A DNA stretch of 64,000 nt from Nitrosarchaeum sp. (GTDB lineage Archaea > Thermoproteota > Nitrososphaeria > Nitrososphaerales > Nitrosopumilaceae). Position 1 is the first letter of the stretch. The number at the start of each line of letters is the position of its first letter. Shown piece after piece: positions 28,106 to 36,680 of the stretch. Under the pieces are notes generated by a model, which made no database searches, was not told the DNA's origin, and saw only the letters and a program-made list of their open reading frames with translations. The position numbers and the translations under genes are program-made. Where the stretch lies: the NCBI GenBank assembly GCA_025699025.1, contig JAILWJ010000001.1, positions 105,148 through 169,147 on the forward strand, written 5' to 3'.

Positions 28106-28684
28106 ATGAAACCGTATGTTGTGATTGCCATTCTGTCTTTTTTTGTGATGACTCCCACCGTATCCTATGCCGAACACGTGCTGGATGAAGCGTTTGGGCA
28201 GTACCTTGACATCTCACAGCTAGAGTCTGAAAAGTTTGTCTTGGAGATTGATGGAAACTCGTATGATCTGTACTATGGGTATCATGGCAGCCTTGATGCA
28301 TTGGGATCTGATTTTGCATCTCCCACATTATCCTCAATGAGCATCAACGAGGAGAAAAAATCTCTTGAAATTATAATGTCTGATGTTCCTGAAAAAACCG
28401 ACTTTTGGGTAAGGATGCCAGATGATGTAATCTTTGCTGAAAATGAAAAATTTACAGTCATGGTTGACGGCATAGACACTGGTTATGACCTGATGAAATT
28501 CCCAAATGACCATGTGATTGGATTCTTTATTACAGAGGGAACATCAAATATTGAGATTATCGGAACAAGGGTGGTTCCTGAATTTGGTCTCTATTCTATT
28601 TTGATTCTGGGGGTGTCTGTTCTGGGTCTTGTTTATTTTGCTAGAAACTCTTCACTTGGCAAGAGATGGACTAGAATTAATTAA
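28106..28684 (+). CDS. PEFG-CTERM surface protein
   Basis: 192 residues: a signal peptide (1-19), the beta-rich ectodomain shared with the proteins at 1138 and 14199 (EIDGNSYDLYYGY to IEIIGTRV), then a C-terminal PEFG motif, a hydrophobic helix and a basic tail (KRWTR). This tripartite tail is the sorting signal recognised by an archaeosortase in this lineage, so the protein is probably cleaved and lipid-anchored. The sortase is not in the window. Confidence 0.8.
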   Translation: MKPYVVIAILSFFVMTPTVSYAEHVLDEAFGQYLDISQLESEKFVLEIDGNSYDLYYGYHGSLDALGSDFASPTLSSMSINEEKKSLEIIMSDVPEKTDFWVRMPDDVIFAENEKFTVMVDGIDTGYDLMKFPNDHVIGFFITEGTSNIEIIGTRVVPEFGLYSILILGVSVLGLVYFARNSSLGKRWTRIN

Positions 28685-28707
28685 GCGATTCATTCCAGTA
28701 TTCTTGT

Positions 28708-29526
28708 TTGAAACGAATAGGATTGCTTGGGTGCGGCGCAATTGGGACTCAGCTTGCTTTGGCCATTGACTGCGGAAAGATTCCTGCAACCTTGACACAC
28801 ATCTATGATGGCTCCAAAGAGGCCTCGTTATCCCTTGTTGAAAAATTAAAAAACAAACCAATAATCGTTGAAAACTCCCACCTCTTGTCCTCCCATCCCG
28901 TTGATATAGTTGTAGAAGCAGCATCCCAAGAAGCTGTCAAAGATGTGGCCCTCAGTGTCTTGCAGAACAAGCGGGACCTGATGATAATGAGCGTTGGTGC
29001 ATTACTTGATGAATCAATATACGATGTCTTGTCTGATGCGTGCAAGGATTTCAAAAAGACCATCTATCTGCCGTCTGGGGCAATCGGAGGCCTGGACGCA
29101 ATAAAGTCCGTCAAAGACGAGATTGAATCTCTGTCAATTACCACTACAAAACATCCAAGATCCCTCAAGGGCGCAAAGTTTTTTGAAACTTCGAAAGTCA
29201 ATCTGGACTCACTGGATTCTGCAACAGTTATCTTTCAGGGCTCTGCCAAAGAGGCAGTCTCTTTATTCCCTGCAAACATCAATGTTGCTGCATTACTATC
29301 TTTGTGCGGCATTGGAAGCGAAAGAACAATCGTAACCATAGTTGCAGACCCTGCAACCGATAAAAACACCCACCACATTGAGGTTGGCGGCAAATTTGGC
29401 AAGATGACCTTTACCATAGAGAACATCCCGGATCCTTCCAATCCTAAAACAAGCAGACTGGCAATACTGTCTGCCATAGAGACGCTTCGAAAGTACTGCT
29501 CCAATGAAATTCACATAGGTACGTAA
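28708..29526 (+). CDS. nadX: L-aspartate dehydrogenase (NAD synthesis)
   Basis: 272 residues, TTG start. It oxidises aspartate to iminoaspartate for quinolinate synthesis, replacing NadB. The N-terminal Rossmann motif is GLLGCGAIGTQ. The catalytic domain has GAIGGLDAIK, the conserved FPANINVAAL segment and the His-containing NTHHIEVGGKFG. It stands directly upstream of nadA, which fits the pathway. Confidence 0.9.
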   Translation: MKRIGLLGCGAIGTQLALAIDCGKIPATLTHIYDGSKEASLSLVEKLKNKPIIVENSHLLSSHPVDIVVEAASQEAVKDVALSVLQNKRDLMIMSVGALLDESIYDVLSDACKDFKKTIYLPSGAIGGLDAIKSVKDEIESLSITTTKHPRSLKGAKFFETSKVNLDSLDSATVIFQGSAKEAVSLFPANINVAALLSLCGIGSERTIVTIVADPATDKNTHHIEVGGKFGKMTFTIENIPDPSNPKTSRLAILSAIETLRKYCSNEIHIGT

Positions 29527-29619
29527 TATGGCAATACTTGCCATCATTGGCAATATCTGTGAAAATTCAAGGCGTGATCCCATTCTTTAAATCCATACGA
29601 CCTCAATTTGCTTTGGCTT

Positions 29620-30576
29620 ATGCTTGTACAACAGTCTTCAAAGCTCAAAGAGGCGATTCTCCGACTAAAAAAAGAAAAGGATGTTGTAATTCTTGCTCAC
29701 AATTATCAGATTCCAGACGTTCAAGACGTGGCAGACTTTACAGGCGACTCTTTGGGGTTGTCAAGACAGGCAGCACAGGTTGATCAAAAAACAATTCTGT
29801 TTTGCGGTGTTCATTTCATGGCCGAGACCGCTGCCATCATCAGTCCTGACAAAAGAGTCCTGATACCTGATCTGCAAGCAGGCTGCTCCTTGTCTGACTC
29901 GATAACCATAGACGAATTGAGAAACTGGAAGAAGCAGCATCCTGGAGCAATTGCGGTGGGATATGTAAATACAACTGCTGAAATCAAATCCGAGTTGGAC
30001 TATTGCTGCACTTCATCAAACGCTGTAAATGTGGTCAAGGCAATTCCAGATGAGAAGGAAATTCTGTTTCTGCCTGACATGTTTTTGGGTTCATATGTGG
30101 CAAAGGTGACCGGACGAAAAAATATGCACATATGGGCAGGCGAGTGCCACGTTCATGCTGGCATCACTCCTGAAGACATCACTGCAAAACTGGACTCCAT
30201 GAGGGATGCAGAGTTTGTAATCCATCCCGAATGCAGCTGCACTACCCCTATGATGTACGATGTTGCAGACGGGAGATTTGATGACAGAAAGGTATCCATT
30301 CTATCTACAGAAGGCATGCTGAATCATGTGGCTAATTCCAAGGCAAAGAACTTTGTTGTTGCAACAGAGACTGGAATCCTATACAGGATGAAGCAGCAAA
30401 ACCCTGAGAAGAACTTTGTTCCCGCGTCTGAGAAGGCAGAGTGCCAATACATGAAGATGATCACACTGGAAAAAGTCTATGACGCATTACTGCATGAGCG
30501 AAACGTTGTCTCTGTGCCAAAGGAGATTGCAGACAAGGCTCGACTGGCAATTAACAGGATGCTTGAAATTAGCTAA
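29620..30576 (+). CDS. nadA: quinolinate synthase A
   Basis: About 318 residues. Condenses iminoaspartate with dihydroxyacetone phosphate to give quinolinate, using a [4Fe-4S] cluster. The three cluster Cys lie in FCGVHFMAET, HPECSCTTPM and EKAECQYMK; substrate-binding motifs are LAHNYQIPDVQDVAD and GCSLSDS. I prefer the ATG giving MLVQQSSKLKE; a TTG four codons earlier is also open. Confidence 0.92.
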   Translation: MLVQQSSKLKEAILRLKKEKDVVILAHNYQIPDVQDVADFTGDSLGLSRQAAQVDQKTILFCGVHFMAETAAIISPDKRVLIPDLQAGCSLSDSITIDELRNWKKQHPGAIAVGYVNTTAEIKSELDYCCTSSNAVNVVKAIPDEKEILFLPDMFLGSYVAKVTGRKNMHIWAGECHVHAGITPEDITAKLDSMRDAEFVIHPECSCTTPMMYDVADGRFDDRKVSILSTEGMLNHVANSKAKNFVVATETGILYRMKQQNPEKNFVPASEKAECQYMKMITLEKVYDALLHERNVVSVPKEIADKARLAINRMLEIS

Positions 30577-30595
30577 ATATTTTCTGTGAGTCAGT

Positions 30596-30991
30596 TTGGG
30601 ACTTTTTAGCAGAGGCATCAAAGATCCTCAAAAGAAAAAAAACACAGAGAAGATAAAGGAGCTGCGCAAACTCATCAAAGAAAAAAAATACCAGCAGGCC
30701 CTAAAGGCAGGTTCTGAATACCTGCAAAAGGTCCCTGAAAACCATGATGTGTTGTTTATCGTCGGCGGAATACACTATATGCAAAAAAACTACAGATCCG
30801 CAATCTCTTTTTTTGAGAAGGCATTGCAGATTGGCTCTTATGATACCGAGGTCCTCATGCTAAAGGCAAACGCACATTACTTTCTTGGGGAGACAAAGCG
30901 CGCAATCCAGTGCTGTGAGCGGATCAGAGAAATTGATCCAAAAAACAAGTCAGTGTCTGAACTAATGGAAAAAATAAACTCTGACCACTAA
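30596..30991 (+). CDS. small TPR-repeat protein
   Basis: 131 residues, TTG start. A basic N-terminus is followed by three tetratricopeptide repeats (KYQQALKAGSEYLQKVPEN, NYRSAISFFEKALQIG, ETKRAIQCCERIREIDP). It lies within the NAD cluster between nadA and the convergent nadC. A scaffold role is likely; partner unknown. Confidence 0.7.
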   Translation: MGLFSRGIKDPQKKKNTEKIKELRKLIKEKKYQQALKAGSEYLQKVPENHDVLFIVGGIHYMQKNYRSAISFFEKALQIGSYDTEVLMLKANAHYFLGETKRAIQCCERIREIDPKNKSVSELMEKINSDH

Positions 30992-31809
30992 ATTTCCAAA
31001 CTCATGTCTATTCCCTTGACTGAGTTTGTTATGCTTCCAACTGAGATGATATCCACACCAGTTTCTGCATATCTTGAAATGTTTTTTGACGTGATTCCGC
31101 CTGATGCCTCTATCATTACCTTGTCTCTTAATCTCTGATCTTTGAGCGTCTGGATTGCCCTTTTGATTTGACTTGGTGTGAAATTATCCAGCATGATGAT
31201 TGTTGCGCCTTCCTTTGCAGCAAGAACTGCATCCTGTATGTTCTCTACCTCTACTTCGAATTTACGGTGTTTCTTCTTTGCACTTTTGATCAGAGACAAC
31301 ATAGAGCCACCCACTGCAATGTGGTTGTCTTTTATCATCACCATCTCATCTAGTCTCAATCTGTGCTTTTTGCCTCCTCCAATCTCTACTGCCTCCTTGT
31401 CAAAAACTCGCAAACCTGGCGCAGTCTTTCGTGTGGCGTAGAGTCTTGTTCTTCTGTTTGGGATTTTCTTTACCAGACTGTTTGTCATAGTTGCAATCCC
31501 GCTCATCCTAGTCAAAAGATTCAGTGCCGTTCTCTCGCACGCAAGAATCTTTCTTGCATCACCTGTAATTGTCATTACTGTCTGATTTTGTTTTACTGTG
31601 CTGCCATCCTTTCTCAGAATTTTTGCGCTGCACCCCATTATTCCAAACATCTCCCTTGCATGTTTTGTGCCCGCAACTATGGCGTTTTCCCTTGAAATTA
31701 TTCTTGCAGTTATCTTTCTTTTTGGCAAAAGTGCGCTGGTAATGTCTCCCTTCCCAATATCTTCAGCTAAAAATTGCAAAAGATGTTTCTTTGAATTAAA
31801 TGACAACAT
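30988..31809 (-). CDS. nadC: nicotinate-nucleotide pyrophosphorylase (carboxylating)
   Basis: 273 residues. Converts quinolinate and PRPP to nicotinate mononucleotide. Motifs: EDIGKGDITSALLP at the N-terminus, the active-site block RKTAPGLRVFDKEAVEIGGG, HRLRLDEMVMIKDNH and the phosphate loop IEASGGI. It completes the de novo NAD set with nadX and nadA, although on the opposite strand. Confidence 0.93.
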   Translation of the reverse strand: MLSFNSKKHLLQFLAEDIGKGDITSALLPKRKITARIISRENAIVAGTKHAREMFGIMGCSAKILRKDGSTVKQNQTVMTITGDARKILACERTALNLLTRMSGIATMTNSLVKKIPNRRTRLYATRKTAPGLRVFDKEAVEIGGGKKHRLRLDEMVMIKDNHIAVGGSMLSLIKSAKKKHRKFEVEVENIQDAVLAAKEGATIIMLDNFTPSQIKRAIQTLKDQRLRDKVMIEASGGITSKNISRYAETGVDIISVGSITNSVKGIDMSLEI

Positions 31810-31850
31810 GATCTAGTTTGTGGATGTAATTTTAAAGATTTAGAAATTTT

Positions 31851-32039
31851 CTATGTGACTTTTATTGCGTACTTGCCTTTCTGGGTGATTCCAAGTGTTT
31901 TTGAAATCTGTGAGTTTGTCGGGTCTACAACCAGTACAATCCCATTCCAGTCCGGTGTCAGGTCTGATGATTTGCAAACAGGGCATACCTTTCCCGTAGT
32001 TACAAACTTGCATTTTCTACAGGCCATCTCTCGAGCCAT
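31851..32039 (-). CDS. spt4: transcription elongation factor Spt4 (RpoE'')
   Basis: 62 residues, standard length. The zinc finger has Cys pairs CRKC and CPVC; the C-terminal half binds Spt5 (DWNGIVLVVDPTNSQISK). Partner of Spt5 on RNA polymerase. Starts one base after the rpo7 stop. Confidence 0.93.
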   Translation of the reverse strand: MAREMACRKCKFVTTGKVCPVCKSSDLTPDWNGIVLVVDPTNSQISKTLGITQKGKYAIKVT

Positions 32040-32630
32040 TTAACTTGCCTCTACTTTAGCTTCTTTTGCATCGCTTGAACCGCCAGCCTTTTTGATCTCT
32101 TCTGCAATCCATTCGTCTGCACCCAAGAATGGCTGTCTGCATGTGATTCCAATCTTTCCCATTGCAGCAGCTTTGCCTAGGGATACTGCTGTGATTCTTG
32201 CACGGAGAGTTGAGCCGACCTTTAGTGTTCTTCCGCTTTGATTAGCTAAAATCATTCCAGACTTTACGTCGCTTTTCAGATAGTCATCCATAACCTGTGA
32301 CAAGTGAAGCAGCGCGTCTGTTGGGCCAATTCTTACAAATGCGCCAAAGTCTGTAATGTCTACAATTTCTCCCTGAACTATCTCTTGGAGCTTTGGATAA
32401 AACGTCAATGCCTCAAACTCGACTTTGTGGAAAGTTCCGCCGTCACCGGCAATCATCTTTCCCATCTCGTCTACCTTGGCATCTAAAATCATAATGATGT
32501 ATCCCAAGTCTGCGTTGATCATGCTCTCGTACTTTTCCTTGAGAATGTTGACTGCTGCCTTTTTGAGCGTGGTTCCAAACAAGCTTGGCGGAATCCTTAC
32601 AACGTCAACTAGGGTAGATATAGAAAACAA
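32040..32630 (-). CDS. rpo7: DNA-directed RNA polymerase subunit Rpo7 (RpoE')
   Basis: 196 residues. An N-terminal RNP-like domain (VDVVRIPPSLFGTTLKKAA, DLGYIIMILDA) is followed by an S1 domain (GEIVDITDFGAFVRIGPTD). It forms the polymerase stalk with Rpo4. TTG start; a TATA-like TTCATAAATTG about 25-35 bases upstream on the minus strand indicates that the native promoter is intact. The viral integrase begins about 180 bases away, so the provirus boundary lies between about 32670 and 32730. Confidence 0.93.
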   Translation of the reverse strand: MFSISTLVDVVRIPPSLFGTTLKKAAVNILKEKYESMINADLGYIIMILDAKVDEMGKMIAGDGGTFHKVEFEALTFYPKLQEIVQGEIVDITDFGAFVRIGPTDALLHLSQVMDDYLKSDVKSGMILANQSGRTLKVGSTLRARITAVSLGKAAAMGKIGITCRQPFLGADEWIAEEIKKAGGSSDAKEAKVEAS

Positions 32631-32731
32631 CTGTGAGTTTTTTTTCGAATTTCAATTTATGAATCTTTGGGTATTTTACACGTACTTTTCCAAAGATTTT
32701 GTTGATTTTCCCTAGAATCTGCAAATTTTCT

Positions 32732-32761
32732 TAGGTGTCTAACCTATGTTTAAGTAGGTTA
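32732..32761. promoter_or_regulatory. triple half-site array upstream of the integrase
   Basis: Three alternating copies of a TAGGTTA-like half-site: TAGGT at 32732, TAACCTA at 32740 and TAGGTTA at 32755. They form two overlapping inverted repeats just before the integrase TATA region. It could be an operator or arm-type binding sites for the integrase at the provirus end. Confidence 0.45.
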
Positions 32762-32775
32762 ACCAAATGGTCACC

Positions 32776-32812
32776 TTATTATAATTTTGAGCCATATTCC
32801 AAACGACCAAGA
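32776..32812 (+). promoter_or_regulatory. integrase promoter with CGACCAAGA start element
   Basis: A TATA-like TTATTATAATTTT is followed about 26 bases later by CGACCAAGA directly abutting the ATG. The same 12 bases (CGACCAAGA plus ATG) open the operon at 46837. Confidence 0.5.
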
Positions 32813-34102
32813 ATGAGCAAAGTGCAGATTACGACTGCATGGCAGGATTATGCCTCAGTCAAAAATTGGAAGCGAGGACTCAAGACAAAGTCCAAAGTCA
32901 ACAAGCTATCAGAGAAGACAGACGAGGCAATCAGAAACTACATGCCGCTATTCCTGGAATTCAAGCAGAAAAACCCTGATGAGATCATAGAGGAGGCACT
33001 GTCTGGAAAGTATGTCGTAAGGGAAAGCCTGTCAGATTTTGCAACCTGGCTTCAGGACATCAAAAACAAGAGCTTCAACCAGTCCGTCCATGCAAGTTAC
33101 CACATCATCAGAGGATTCTATTCACACAATGACATCAATACCCAAAAGATATCCACTCCTGTCATAGATCCATCCAAAGTCCAGACCACTGATGACAATT
33201 TACCCCTGTTTGACTACAAAGAGGTAGGTAATGGGGATGAGAAGCAGGTTACAATGGAACTGAAGCGCGAGTTTATCGGGAAATTTTTTGATTTGTTTGA
33301 TTTGAGGTACAAGGCAATAATGATGTGCATCAAGGATACTGGTGCAGACAGCGGCGATATCCTCTCATGGACACTTGACATGGTACGCAACCAGGAGCAG
33401 CACGAAAGAATATTCATCCGAATTTTGAGAAAAAAGACCAGGCAGTATGCATGTCATTTTCTCTCAAAAGAGACGACAAAGATAGTAAGAAGATATGAGA
33501 GAATGCATCGCTCAGAGGCAGATGATTCGGATTTTCTGTTTGTCCAGTCAATGACTGACTTTAGGGCAGAATTTACAACAAAATACGGCAGGCAGTTTGT
33601 AAATGGGACAGACAAGATCGAACTTGCGCCACTGACTACCCATAATCTCTCTGATGCTGCAAGGACTGCAACCAGAAAGATGGAAAAAATACTTGTAGAT
33701 GAGGGGACACCCATGAAGATTCTCAGAAAGAACCAACAGTCACCGCTCAGGCCAAAGAGGTTCAGAAAGGTGTTCTCTGACGCATGTGACTATGCAGGAA
33801 TCCCCGTGGATATCAAGCGCCTGTTTATGGGCAAGTCAAACAAGGCAAACGAGGAATACGAGGGAAAGTCCAGGCAGAACCTAGAGATGTACTATGCCAA
33901 CAAGCTGGAACCCATACTGACAATATACTCCAAGCCCAAGGAGATAAGCACAGAGGAAATCAAGAAGCTTGAGGACAAGCTTGACCAGAAAGACGTCCAG
34001 TACCAGGAAACACTCCAAAGGATGGACAGAATGGAACTGCAGTTTCAGCAAAAGATTGACTCTATCCTCATTGGATTACACAAGGAGAATCCTGATCGCT
34101 GA
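32813..34102 (+). CDS. int: tyrosine recombinase (provirus integrase)
   Basis: 429 residues from the chosen ATG; an upstream GTG would add 26 residues across the promoter and is unlikely. The N-terminal SAM-like DNA-binding half (1-150) is followed by a catalytic domain. In it are the beta-hairpin Lys region RILRKKTRQYACHF, the box-II equivalent RPKRFRKVF and LFMGKSNKANEEYEGK, with the nucleophile in EMYYANK (Tyr360 or 361). The position of the first catalytic Arg reads DTGADSGDILSW with no Arg, which is unusual. A coiled-coil tail (about 385-425) closes the protein. It should catalyse integration and excision of the provirus. Confidence 0.85.
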   Translation: MSKVQITTAWQDYASVKNWKRGLKTKSKVNKLSEKTDEAIRNYMPLFLEFKQKNPDEIIEEALSGKYVVRESLSDFATWLQDIKNKSFNQSVHASYHIIRGFYSHNDINTQKISTPVIDPSKVQTTDDNLPLFDYKEVGNGDEKQVTMELKREFIGKFFDLFDLRYKAIMMCIKDTGADSGDILSWTLDMVRNQEQHERIFIRILRKKTRQYACHFLSKETTKIVRRYERMHRSEADDSDFLFVQSMTDFRAEFTTKYGRQFVNGTDKIELAPLTTHNLSDAARTATRKMEKILVDEGTPMKILRKNQQSPLRPKRFRKVFSDACDYAGIPVDIKRLFMGKSNKANEEYEGKSRQNLEMYYANKLEPILTIYSKPKEISTEEIKKLEDKLDQKDVQYQETLQRMDRMELQFQQKIDSILIGLHKENPDR

Positions 34103-34616
34103 TATTTTCATAATTTCCTAGCTGTGTAATTTGTGCAAAAAACAAAATCACGGCGGGGGATTTTCCAAAAATGGCAATGTTGCATAAAACATTTTCTGCA
34201 AATGCATTCACATGATATTATTACTTTTGATACAATCTGTCTGAGTTGAGAAAATTTACGAAGCGGGGGCGTGATGCGATCTAAATTCCAAAGCAAAATC
34301 CCCTCGGGTAAATTGTCTGATTTTGTCAAAAATAACAAAATCACCTAGGGCATAGATACCGTCAATGTTTTATAGTATTGGGATAATTTTTCCAAGTTTG
34401 AAAATGCTTCATTTGAGGATTAGTGGCGGTAGCTACTCAGGCAGTTCAAACACAAATCGACCAAGACATGCATACAAAGAGCTTTTCACTACCGCCAATT
34501 CCTGATATGTACACCATGTGATAAATATTGATCCTTGGTTAAGGTTAAATCAAAATGATCAAATGGCGTGCTATTTTGAGCTAGCATTCTTTATCTAATT
34601 GTCAAACTTGGTATCT
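34103..34616. promoter_or_regulatory. 514-bp noncoding repeat-rich region between integrase and early operon
   Basis: No convincing gene. It contains the direct repeat AACAAAATCAC (34141 and 34334), the hairpin TGATTTTGT/ACAAAATCA (34319-34343), the inverted pair GGGGATTTT (34155) and AAAATCCCC (34296), the inverted pair TGGCGGTAG (34424) and CTACCGCCA (34489), and a third CGACCAAGA element (34458). Near the right end TTTATCTAATT (about 34589) is the TATA box of the early operon. It suits a control or att-proximal region. Confidence 0.5.
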
Positions 34617-34763
34617 ATGACCAAAGACATGTTTACGAGCATAGAGATGCAGTATGTTTCAGACAAGTATACTAGCTTATTCATTGGCTACCGCCTGCAA
34701 TTGGTAGTTTCTCTATGCTGTGAAGAGCTCTGGTCAGGAGATGGCCAGGGCATTTGCTTGTAG
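34617..34763 (+). CDS. first small protein of the viral early operon
   Basis: 48 residues; the ATG lies about 26 bases after a TATA-like TTTATCTAATT, so it is probably the leaderless first cistron. It has a CC pair near the C-terminus (VSLCCEELW) and no recognised fold. It overlaps the next cistron by 10 bases. Confidence 0.4.
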   Translation: MTKDMFTSIEMQYVSDKYTSLFIGYRLQLVVSLCCEELWSGDGQGICL

Positions 34764-34930
34764 GCCATTCTTCTGATCCTCAGGTCATACGCAGTAATTG
34801 CGGACACGGTAATTTTGTTGCTGTAAAAATAATCTGTCTAGACCGACTGGGCAGGACGCACAAGATCCGTGTCTGCAGTTCCTGCCGTATTTCTGATTTT
34901 TATAAAGACTATCCGGAGGAATCAATTTGA
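34754..34930 (+). CDS. small zinc-ribbon-like viral protein
   Basis: 58 residues from the TTG. A Cys near the middle (SNCGHGNFVAVKIICLD) and the pair CSSC (RVCSSCRISDFY) suggest one zinc site. The stop TGA overlaps the next TTG start (TTGA). The start is uncertain, but the reading frame is clearly protein-like. Confidence 0.5.
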   Translation: MLVGHSSDPQVIRSNCGHGNFVAVKIICLDRLGRTHKIRVCSSCRISDFYKDYPEESI

Positions 34931-35268
34931 TTAACGGCTGTGAATGCTCTGTCAAGATCCATGACAAGCAAAGAAGCAAGCGGTGGGAGGGCATCTTTAA
35001 GGATGACTGGATACCTGTTGCAGGTCCTGCAATTCGAGGATTCTCAGAGTTTGACGGTGAGACGTCACAGCCATACCATGCACTGGCAGTCTACAGGATG
35101 ACACAGTCTGAAAAGCTGATGGTTGCACAAAGAACATCCGAGTATTTTGGAATTTCACTTGACAAGATGATTGATGATTTGGAAAAACCAAACATGATCT
35201 TTCCAATAATTGCTGATGATATAATGACGTTCATCTGCCCGCTTCACACCAGGATGCTGACAACATGA
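34927..35268 (+). CDS. viral early protein, unknown
   Basis: 113 residues, TTG start overlapping the previous stop. It starts with a CEC pair (INGCECSVKIHD), has a beta-rich middle and a helical segment, and a C-terminal CPLH. No family recognised. It is coupled by ATGA to the next cistron. Confidence 0.55.
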   Translation: MINGCECSVKIHDKQRSKRWEGIFKDDWIPVAGPAIRGFSEFDGETSQPYHALAVYRMTQSEKLMVAQRTSEYFGISLDKMIDDLEKPNMIFPIIADDIMTFICPLHTRMLTT

Positions 35269-35441
35269 GGACAGAATCCAAGATTTGCTATCAGTGCGGT
35301 GCGACAGTGCCTGTAATCAACTCTTCACTAATCCGAAAACAGTGTGACAAGTTTGAAAGAGTGTTTGTAATCAACACGGTAATTGTTTCATGTCCACAGG
35401 GACACAAGAACACAGTCCAGGTAATGGAGGATGACTCTTGA
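35265..35441 (+). CDS. small zinc-finger-like viral protein
   Basis: 58 residues. CYQCG near the N-terminus and CPQGH near the C-terminus with a further Cys between them suggest a zinc ribbon. ATG overlaps the previous stop, and its own TGA overlaps the next TTG. Confidence 0.55.
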   Translation: MRTESKICYQCGATVPVINSSLIRKQCDKFERVFVINTVIVSCPQGHKNTVQVMEDDS

Positions 35442-35584
35442 TTTACAATTGTATCTATTGCGGTACTGTCTGCAAGAATTTCTTATCACATCTCCAAAAA
35501 TACCACAGCAAGCACATAGAACCATTCCCGGAAACCGAAGAGCAGGCTTCCAAGTTTTTCAGACAGAATAGGAGGATAAGATGA
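35438..35584 (+). CDS. C2H2-type zinc-finger miniprotein
   Basis: 48 residues. CIYCGTVCKNFLSHLQKYH fits C-x2-C followed by a helix with spaced His, a classical C2H2 finger; a basic tail (FFRQNRRIR) follows. Probably nucleic-acid binding. Its stop overlaps the TFB start (ATGA), with AGGAGG as ribosome-binding site for TFB inside this gene. Confidence 0.6.
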   Translation: MIYNCIYCGTVCKNFLSHLQKYHSKHIEPFPETEEQASKFFRQNRRIR

Positions 35585-36510
35585 ATCCCAAACTGCATCT
35601 AAAATCCGAAATAGTTGATTCAACCACAGGAGAGATTTTGTGTGGGTGCGGATGCGGCATTGTCTTACTTGAAAAAACTGTCGATGTTGCCAACTTGCCA
35701 CTTGCAAAAGAGCCAGAAGACACGCACTACAAATCTGAGAATCCAAACCACCATGACAAAGGACTTGGAACCATCATCTCTCACAGTTACATACAGAGAA
35801 ACAAGCCATCAAGAAAACAGAGACAAAGCATTGACAACATCAGAGTTTGGCAGGAAAGGGTAAGGGGTTCAGGCTATCATGACAGGCGTCTTATAAGATA
35901 TCTCCAGGTCTTGGCAGAGTTGGAATCTGACTATAATCTCACACAGTTCCAAAAAAACGAGGTCATAGCGTATCTCAGAAAACTTGAAAATATGCAGATT
36001 CTTCATGGCAAGTCCGTACCGATGACACTTACAGTCCTGGTCTCATTTACAAAGAAACTTCATGGCATACCATTCAACCCCAAAAAATACAAAAAACAGT
36101 TCAAGTTCAAATGGACTACATACAATAAATATTTCAGAGAATTCCAAGAGTCTCTAAAGATAGATACTGCGGATCTCATAGCATCCAATGTCAACATACT
36201 GTATGTGATTGGAAACAAGGTCAACGCATCAAGAAAAACTATCGAGTCATCAAAGGCAATCATGAATTACTGCAAGGACAAGGGCTTGTTCTGCACCAAA
36301 CAGCCAAGCATTGTTGCTGCAACATGTCTTTACGTTGTTTCATTAAACTATGATGAAAGAATACTGCTTGACGACCTGGCAGATGCAACGCCATGCACTG
36401 CGGCATCAATTCGAACCCTCAAGGAAGAGATGAAGGATGTCTTTGCAATTTTCAAAATGAGCATCGATTTTAGAAAATCAATCAGGACGTACCAGGAGAG
36501 ATGCATTTGA
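35581..36510 (+). CDS. tfb: virus-encoded transcription factor B (TFIIB homologue)
   Basis: 309 residues. It keeps the second half of a zinc ribbon (GEILCGCGCGIVL) but lacks the first CxxC pair; an in-frame stop just upstream rules out a longer N-terminus. A B-finger/linker region with DKGLGTII and a basic RNKPSRKQRQ follows, then two cyclin-like repeats (about 100-200 and 210-309; the second is clear in SIVAATCLYVVSLNYDERI and DATPCTAASIRTL). Such a protein can direct host RNA polymerase to viral promoters or, with a damaged ribbon, dilute host TFB. It lies in the middle of the early operon. Confidence 0.85.
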   Translation: MNPKLHLKSEIVDSTTGEILCGCGCGIVLLEKTVDVANLPLAKEPEDTHYKSENPNHHDKGLGTIISHSYIQRNKPSRKQRQSIDNIRVWQERVRGSGYHDRRLIRYLQVLAELESDYNLTQFQKNEVIAYLRKLENMQILHGKSVPMTLTVLVSFTKKLHGIPFNPKKYKKQFKFKWTTYNKYFREFQESLKIDTADLIASNVNILYVIGNKVNASRKTIESSKAIMNYCKDKGLFCTKQPSIVAATCLYVVSLNYDERILLDDLADATPCTAASIRTLKEEMKDVFAIFKMSIDFRKSIRTYQERCI

Positions 36511-36680
36511 CACTACAGTACACGGCAAAAAAACCGCACTGGGACGGGACAATAAAAGAAAACGGATTCTGGGATGATTCCTCCAAGTGTCCAAGCTGCA
36601 AAAAGAGAATTATGTTCTGGAACTCTGGAAACCGCAAAGACCACAAGTGTACTGAATGCGGGGAGGATGTCACACTATGA
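36507..36680 (+). CDS. zinc-ribbon miniprotein
   Basis: 57 residues with two clean Cys pairs, KCPSCKKR and KCTECGED, a textbook zinc ribbon. The TTG start overlaps the TFB stop. Given the missing half-ribbon in the neighbouring TFB, it might act together with that protein; this is only inference. Confidence 0.6.
   Translation: MTLQYTAKKPHWDGTIKENGFWDDSSKCPSCKKRIMFWNSGNRKDHKCTECGEDVTL

Noticed and set aside
32735..32812. Integrase start at an upstream GTG
   Set aside because: It covers the half-site array, TATA box and start element; the ATG at 32813 is preferred.
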